Of a stretch of 22,776 nucleotides of DNA, positions 19,768-22,776 are shown piece by piece. The notes under the pieces are model-generated. The model had not been told where the DNA came from, did not search any database, and worked only from the letters and a program-made list of their open reading frames with translations. Numbering within the stretch: the stretch's first letter is position 1; each line of letters starts with the position of its first letter. The position numbers and the translations under genes are program-made. Source of the DNA: JAHILA01 sp035528175 (lineage in GTDB: Bacteria > Patescibacteriota > Minisyncoccia > RBG-13-40-8-A); contig DATKZC010000010.1 of NCBI GenBank assembly GCA_035528175.1, positions 1-22,776 on the forward strand, given 5' to 3'.

Positions 19768-20190
19768 CTACTCAATTGTTATGCCCATATTCCTCGCAGT
19801 GCCTTCAATAATCTTCATTGCCGCTTCAACATCATTAGCATTCAAATCCTCCATTTTTTTCTCGGCAATTTCTCTAATCTGTTGTTTAGTTACCTTTCCG
19901 ACTTTGTCTTTCTGTGGCACTCCTGATCCCTTTTCAATATTAGCCGCTTTTTTCAATAAATCGGCTGCTGGAGAAGTTTTTAATTTAAATTCAAAAGTCC
20001 TGTCAGTATAAATAGTAATTTCTGCAGGAATTATATTTCCTGCTTTTTCTTTGGTTGCTTCATTAAATTTAGAACAAAAATCCTGAAGATTCAATCCATG
20101 AGGACCTAGAATGGTGCCAACTGGCGGAGCTGGATTAGCTCCTCCCGCTGGAAGCTGTATTTTTACAATAGTTTTTATTTCTTTTGCCAT
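19768..20190 (-). CDS. rplK: 50S ribosomal protein L11
   Basis: A 140-residue L11 of the GTPase centre. The N-terminal domain has VKIQLPAGGANPAPPVGTIL and GPHGLNLQDFCSKFN; the C-terminal rRNA-binding domain has the standard KVGKVTKQQIREIAEKKMEDLN and the end IIEGTARNMGI. It starts 3 nt after the nusG stop. The gene that nearly always follows, rplA (L1), is missing: a terminator comes 7 bp after the stop. Confidence 0.96.
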   Translation of the reverse strand: MAKEIKTIVKIQLPAGGANPAPPVGTILGPHGLNLQDFCSKFNEATKEKAGNIIPAEITIYTDRTFEFKLKTSPAADLLKKAANIEKGSGVPQKDKVGKVTKQQIREIAEKKMEDLNANDVEAAMKIIEGTARNMGITIE

Positions 20191-20193
20191 ATT

Positions 20194-20739
20194 TTAAATC
20201 TTTTTTACTTGTAAATAATCCAACTCTACCGGAGTTTCCCTGCCGAACATATTCACTAAAACTTTAACCTTGCCTTTGCCTTGGTCAACTTCATTGATTT
20301 TTCCTTCGAAATCCTTAAATGGACCGTCGGTTATTTTTACAATATCTCCAACTTCCACATCAATCTTATAAGTCGCTTCTCCTTTATTTTCCTGTTTTAA
20401 TATTTTCTTAATTTCCTCGTCAGAAACCGGCACTGGCGTAATTCCTGAACCAATAAACCCTGTTACTCGCGGGGTATTTCTGACCACGTACCAAGAATCG
20501 TCAGTCACAATCATCTCTACAAAAACATAATTCGGAAAAAGTTTTTCTTCTACCTCATGTCTTTTACCGCTTTTTATTTTTATTTTCCTTTCCTTGGGAA
20601 CAACAACATTAAAAATCCTGTTTCCCATTTCCAATGACTCAATTCTTTGCTTTAAATTATAAGCTACTGTGTCTTCAGACGCAGGATAAGTATGGATTGC
20701 ATACCAATGCCTTTCTCCGGTTGTTTCTTGTTTCGGCAT
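20194..20739 (-). CDS. nusG: Transcription termination/antitermination factor NusG
   Basis: A 181-residue NusG starting MPKQETTGERHWYAIHTYP. The NGN domain binds RNA polymerase (RHWYAIHTY, EEKLFPNYVFVEMI, VRNTPRVTGFIG) and the C-terminal KOW domain (VGDIVKITDGPFKDFEGKINEVD) binds S10 or Rho. The frame is open upstream, but that stretch overlaps secE and does not match the family. The start at 20739 is 1 nt after the secE stop, so the two are coupled. Confidence 0.95.
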   Translation of the reverse strand: MPKQETTGERHWYAIHTYPASEDTVAYNLKQRIESLEMGNRIFNVVVPKERKIKIKSGKRHEVEEKLFPNYVFVEMIVTDDSWYVVRNTPRVTGFIGSGITPVPVSDEEIKKILKQENKGEATYKIDVEVGDIVKITDGPFKDFEGKINEVDQGKGKVKVLVNMFGRETPVELDYLQVKKI

Positions 20740-20740
20740 A

Positions 20741-20932
20741 TTATAATAAGAAACTGCTAACAATCCAGGTGAAAAGAAAATCGAATCCACCAAGAAAAAC
20801 AGCCACAACAAAACTTAACCCGATGACAATCAGGGTGTATTTAATGGTTTCCTGCCTCGTAGGCATATTAACCTTCTTAAGCTCTATTCTTACCTCTTTG
20901 AGGTAATTTGATATTTTGCTGAAAATACTCAT
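20741..20932 (-). CDS. secE: Preprotein translocase subunit SecE
   Basis: A 63-residue single-helix SecE of the short bacterial type: amphipathic FSKISNYLKEVRIELKKVNMP with the conserved TRQET, then one membrane helix (about 38-60). It clamps SecY in the inner membrane. I take the start at 20932 from family alignment; an in-frame ATG at 20950 is possible. First gene of secE-nusG-rplK, just after gyrB. A GC-rich dyad TGGCC/GGCCA lies upstream, at about 20945-20958. No clear promoter is seen. Confidence 0.9.
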   Translation of the reverse strand: MSIFSKISNYLKEVRIELKKVNMPTRQETIKYTLIVIGLSFVVAVFLGGFDFLFTWIVSSFLL

Positions 20933-20984
20933 GTTTTTTAAAATGGCCATTGGGCCATCTTGATTAAGTGTGGCCTTTTAAAAA

Positions 20985-22776
20985 TTAAATGTCAAGATTA
21001 CGGACATTTTTGGCGTGAGTTTGGATAAATTTCTTGCGCGGGGGGACTTCTGAACCCATTAAAATATCAAAAATCCTGTCTGCTTCCTCGGCATCGGCAA
21101 TTTTCACTTTTTTCATCATCCTCTTCTGTGGATCCATGGTAGTATCCCATAATAATTGCGGGTTCATTTCTCCCAAGCCCTTATATCTCTGGACATTAAT
21201 GCTTTTTTCGTCTCCGCCCATCTTGGCAACTATTTTATCTTTTTCCTCTTCATTATAAACAAAAACTGATTCTTTTCCTTTTTGAACTTTAAAAAGCGGT
21301 GGCTGGGCAATATATAAATGCCCATTTTCGATTATCTGCGGAAAATATCTGTAAAACAATGTCAAAAGCAAGGTTCTAATATGCGCGCCGTCAACATCGG
21401 CATCAGTCATAATCACAATCTTGTGGTAGCGAAGATTAGAAATATTAAACTCTTCGGCAATTGCAGTTCCTAAAGCGATAATTAATGCTTTTACTTCTTT
21501 TGATTCCAAGATTTTGTCAAGGCGAGTTCTTTCAACATTTAAAATTTTTCCGCGCAGAGGCAAAATCGCCTGAAATCTTCTGTCTCTTCCCTGTTTGGCC
21601 GAACCGCCTGCGCTGTCTCCTTCAACTATGAACAACTCTGAATTCTCTGGTTCTCTAGATGAACAATCGGCAAGCTTACCAGGCAGAGTCATTCCATCTA
21701 AAATCCCTTTCCTAATAACTGTATCCCTGGCTGCTTTAGCAGCTTTTCTTGCTTTTTGGGCCAAGATGCATTTTCCCAAAATCTGGCGCGCATCATTGGG
21801 ATTTTTTTCCAGCCATTCTTCAAGGGCATCGGCAAAAACCGCTTCAACTATTGTTCTGGCATCAGGATTTCCCAATTTCGCCTTTGTCTGTCCTTCAAAT
21901 TGCGGTTCCGGCAATTTAACGCTGACCACTGTGGTTAAGCCATCACGAACATCATCTCCGCTTAAATTTGTTTCATCGTTTTTAATAAAACCGTTCTTTC
22001 TGGAATAATCATTTAAAGCTCTGGTTAATGCACTCCTGAATCCGGTCAAATGCATTCCTCCTTCGCCAGTATGGATATTATTGGCAAAACTTACTTCCAA
22101 TGGCTGGATATCATCAGTATATTGGAGAGCGATTTCCACTAAAATATTTTCCTTCTCTCTTTCAACATAAAAAATGTTTGGATGGATTGTTTTTTGATTT
22201 CTATTTAAATGCTTAATGTAAGAAATTAGTCCTCCTTCAAAATAAAATGTATGTGTGCGAAATCCATTTTTGGCTTTAGAATTATCCTTGTTTCTCTGGT
22301 CAATAACTATAATTTTTACTCCCTTGGTCAAATATGCCTGCTGCCGCAAGTGATCTAAAATTGTATTCCAATTGAATTCTGTAGTTGTAAATACTTCTGT
22401 GTCCGGCTCAAATATTATATTAGTTCCTGAACCTTCGCATTTGCCGTCTTTAACAACTTTTGTTTTCGGTTTTCCCTGAGAATATTCCTGGGTATAAATG
22501 TAGCCGCCGCGGCATATTTCTGCCCTCATCCATTTCGACAAAGCGCAAACAACAGAGACTCCGACGCCGTGCAAACCGCCAGCAATCTTATACGATTGTC
22601 CGCCAAATTTTCCTCCGGCATGCAGGGTGGTCATAACTGTTTCCAGCGCCGATTTCTTTGTATGGGTATGGATATCAACCGGAATACCGCGCCCGTTATC
22701 AGCAACAGCAATTCTATTATTGGGTAATAATGTTATGCCTATATCAGTGCAAAAGCCGGCCATTGCTTCATCCAAG
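20985..22776 (-). CDS. gyrB: DNA gyrase subunit B (5' end cut by the window)
   Basis: The C-terminal 597 residues or so of GyrB, the ATPase half of gyrase. The window edge removes about the first 40-50 residues; the apparent first codon TTG is internal (family context is SIDEALAG). Present: GHKL ATPase motifs DNGRGIPV and GGLHGVGVSVVCALS, the transducer with QTKAKLGNPD, the TOPRIM domain with EGDSAGG and DADVDGAHI, and the end RNLDI. GyrB rather than ParE is favoured by the IPVDIHTHTKKSALETVMTTLHAGGKF block. It stops 52 bp before secE. Confidence 0.94.
   Translation of the reverse strand, partial: LDEAMAGFCTDIGITLLPNNRIAVADNGRGIPVDIHTHTKKSALETVMTTLHAGGKFGGQSYKIAGGLHGVGVSVVCALSKWMRAEICRGGYIYTQEYSQGKPKTKVVKDGKCEGSGTNIIFEPDTEVFTTTEFNWNTILDHLRQQAYLTKGVKIIVIDQRNKDNSKAKNGFRTHTFYFEGGLISYIKHLNRNQKTIHPNIFYVEREKENILVEIALQYTDDIQPLEVSFANNIHTGEGGMHLTGFRSALTRALNDYSRKNGFIKNDETNLSGDDVRDGLTTVVSVKLPEPQFEGQTKAKLGNPDARTIVEAVFADALEEWLEKNPNDARQILGKCILAQKARKAAKAARDTVIRKGILDGMTLPGKLADCSSREPENSELFIVEGDSAGGSAKQGRDRRFQAILPLRGKILNVERTRLDKILESKEVKALIIALGTAIAEEFNISNLRYHKIVIMTDADVDGAHIRTLLLTLFYRYFPQIIENGHLYIAQPPLFKVQKGKESVFVYNEEEKDKIVAKMGGDEKSINVQRYKGLGEMNPQLLWDTTMDPQKRMMKKVKIADAEEADRIFDILMGSEVPPRKKFIQTHAKNVRNLDI

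Overview
The window looks like a chromosomal segment of a Candidate Phyla Radiation (Patescibacteria) bacterium, most likely a parcubacterium. The evidence is an AT-rich genome with very tight gene packing, mostly minus-strand operons, reduced or odd translation factors (EF-Ts of 149 aa, RF1 without its first domain), no rplA after rplK, several housekeeping start codons placed at or next to the predicted transcription start, and a diversity-generating retroelement (DGR), which is common in this radiation. The lineage call is inference; there is no rRNA gene in the window to test it.

Layout: 1-600 holds a small membrane protein with a perfect promoter and terminator. 633-2600 encodes a PP2C-like / transmembrane / beta-propeller protein. 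2661-3731 is the rplJ-rplL operon on the minus strand, with an L10-type leader and an overlapping terminator. 3721-6310 is a complete DGR: reverse transcriptase (minus), Avd accessory protein (plus, head-to-head with the RT), template repeat TR (5079-5200), hairpin (5539-5552), variable repeat VR (5559-5680) and the target gene (5556-6233). TR and VR are both 122 bp. They differ at 19 positions, and 18 of these are adenines of TR on the coding strand, which is the mark of mutagenic retrohoming.

6314-10329 reads as one long minus-strand unit: rpsB, tsf, a small membrane protein, tRNA-Thr(TGT), tRNA-Tyr, GIY-YIG, a serine hydrolase, tRNA-Thr(GGT), rpmG, tRNA-Trp and mltG. On the plus strand, rpmE and a short prfA (10447-11390) are coupled by an ATGA overlap. 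11458-11697 is a small unknown gene with a strong regulated-looking promoter. 11954-18673 is a central-carbon operon on the minus strand (gap, rpiB, rpe, a pseudopilin, a PfkB kinase, class II aldolase) that runs on into rplY and a secreted coiled-coil transglycosylase. 18682-19695 is an LD-carboxypeptidase with its own leaderless promoter. 19721-22776 holds gyrB (5' end cut by the window edge), secE, nusG and rplK.

Two further layers stand out. First, three 50-53 bp palindromic repeats that can fold as a three-way junction lie in and around gap, rpiB and rpe. One is inserted in frame inside rpe, one supplies the last codons and stop of gap, and one lies in the gap 5' leader. Other GC-rich palindromic islands (8486-8621, 10355-10415, 10651-10676, 11801-11947) may be related kinds of element. 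Second, there are two styles of gene start: leaderless or nearly leaderless starts for several housekeeping genes, and AGGAGG Shine-Dalgarno starts with near-consensus promoters for three accessory genes, including the DGR target.
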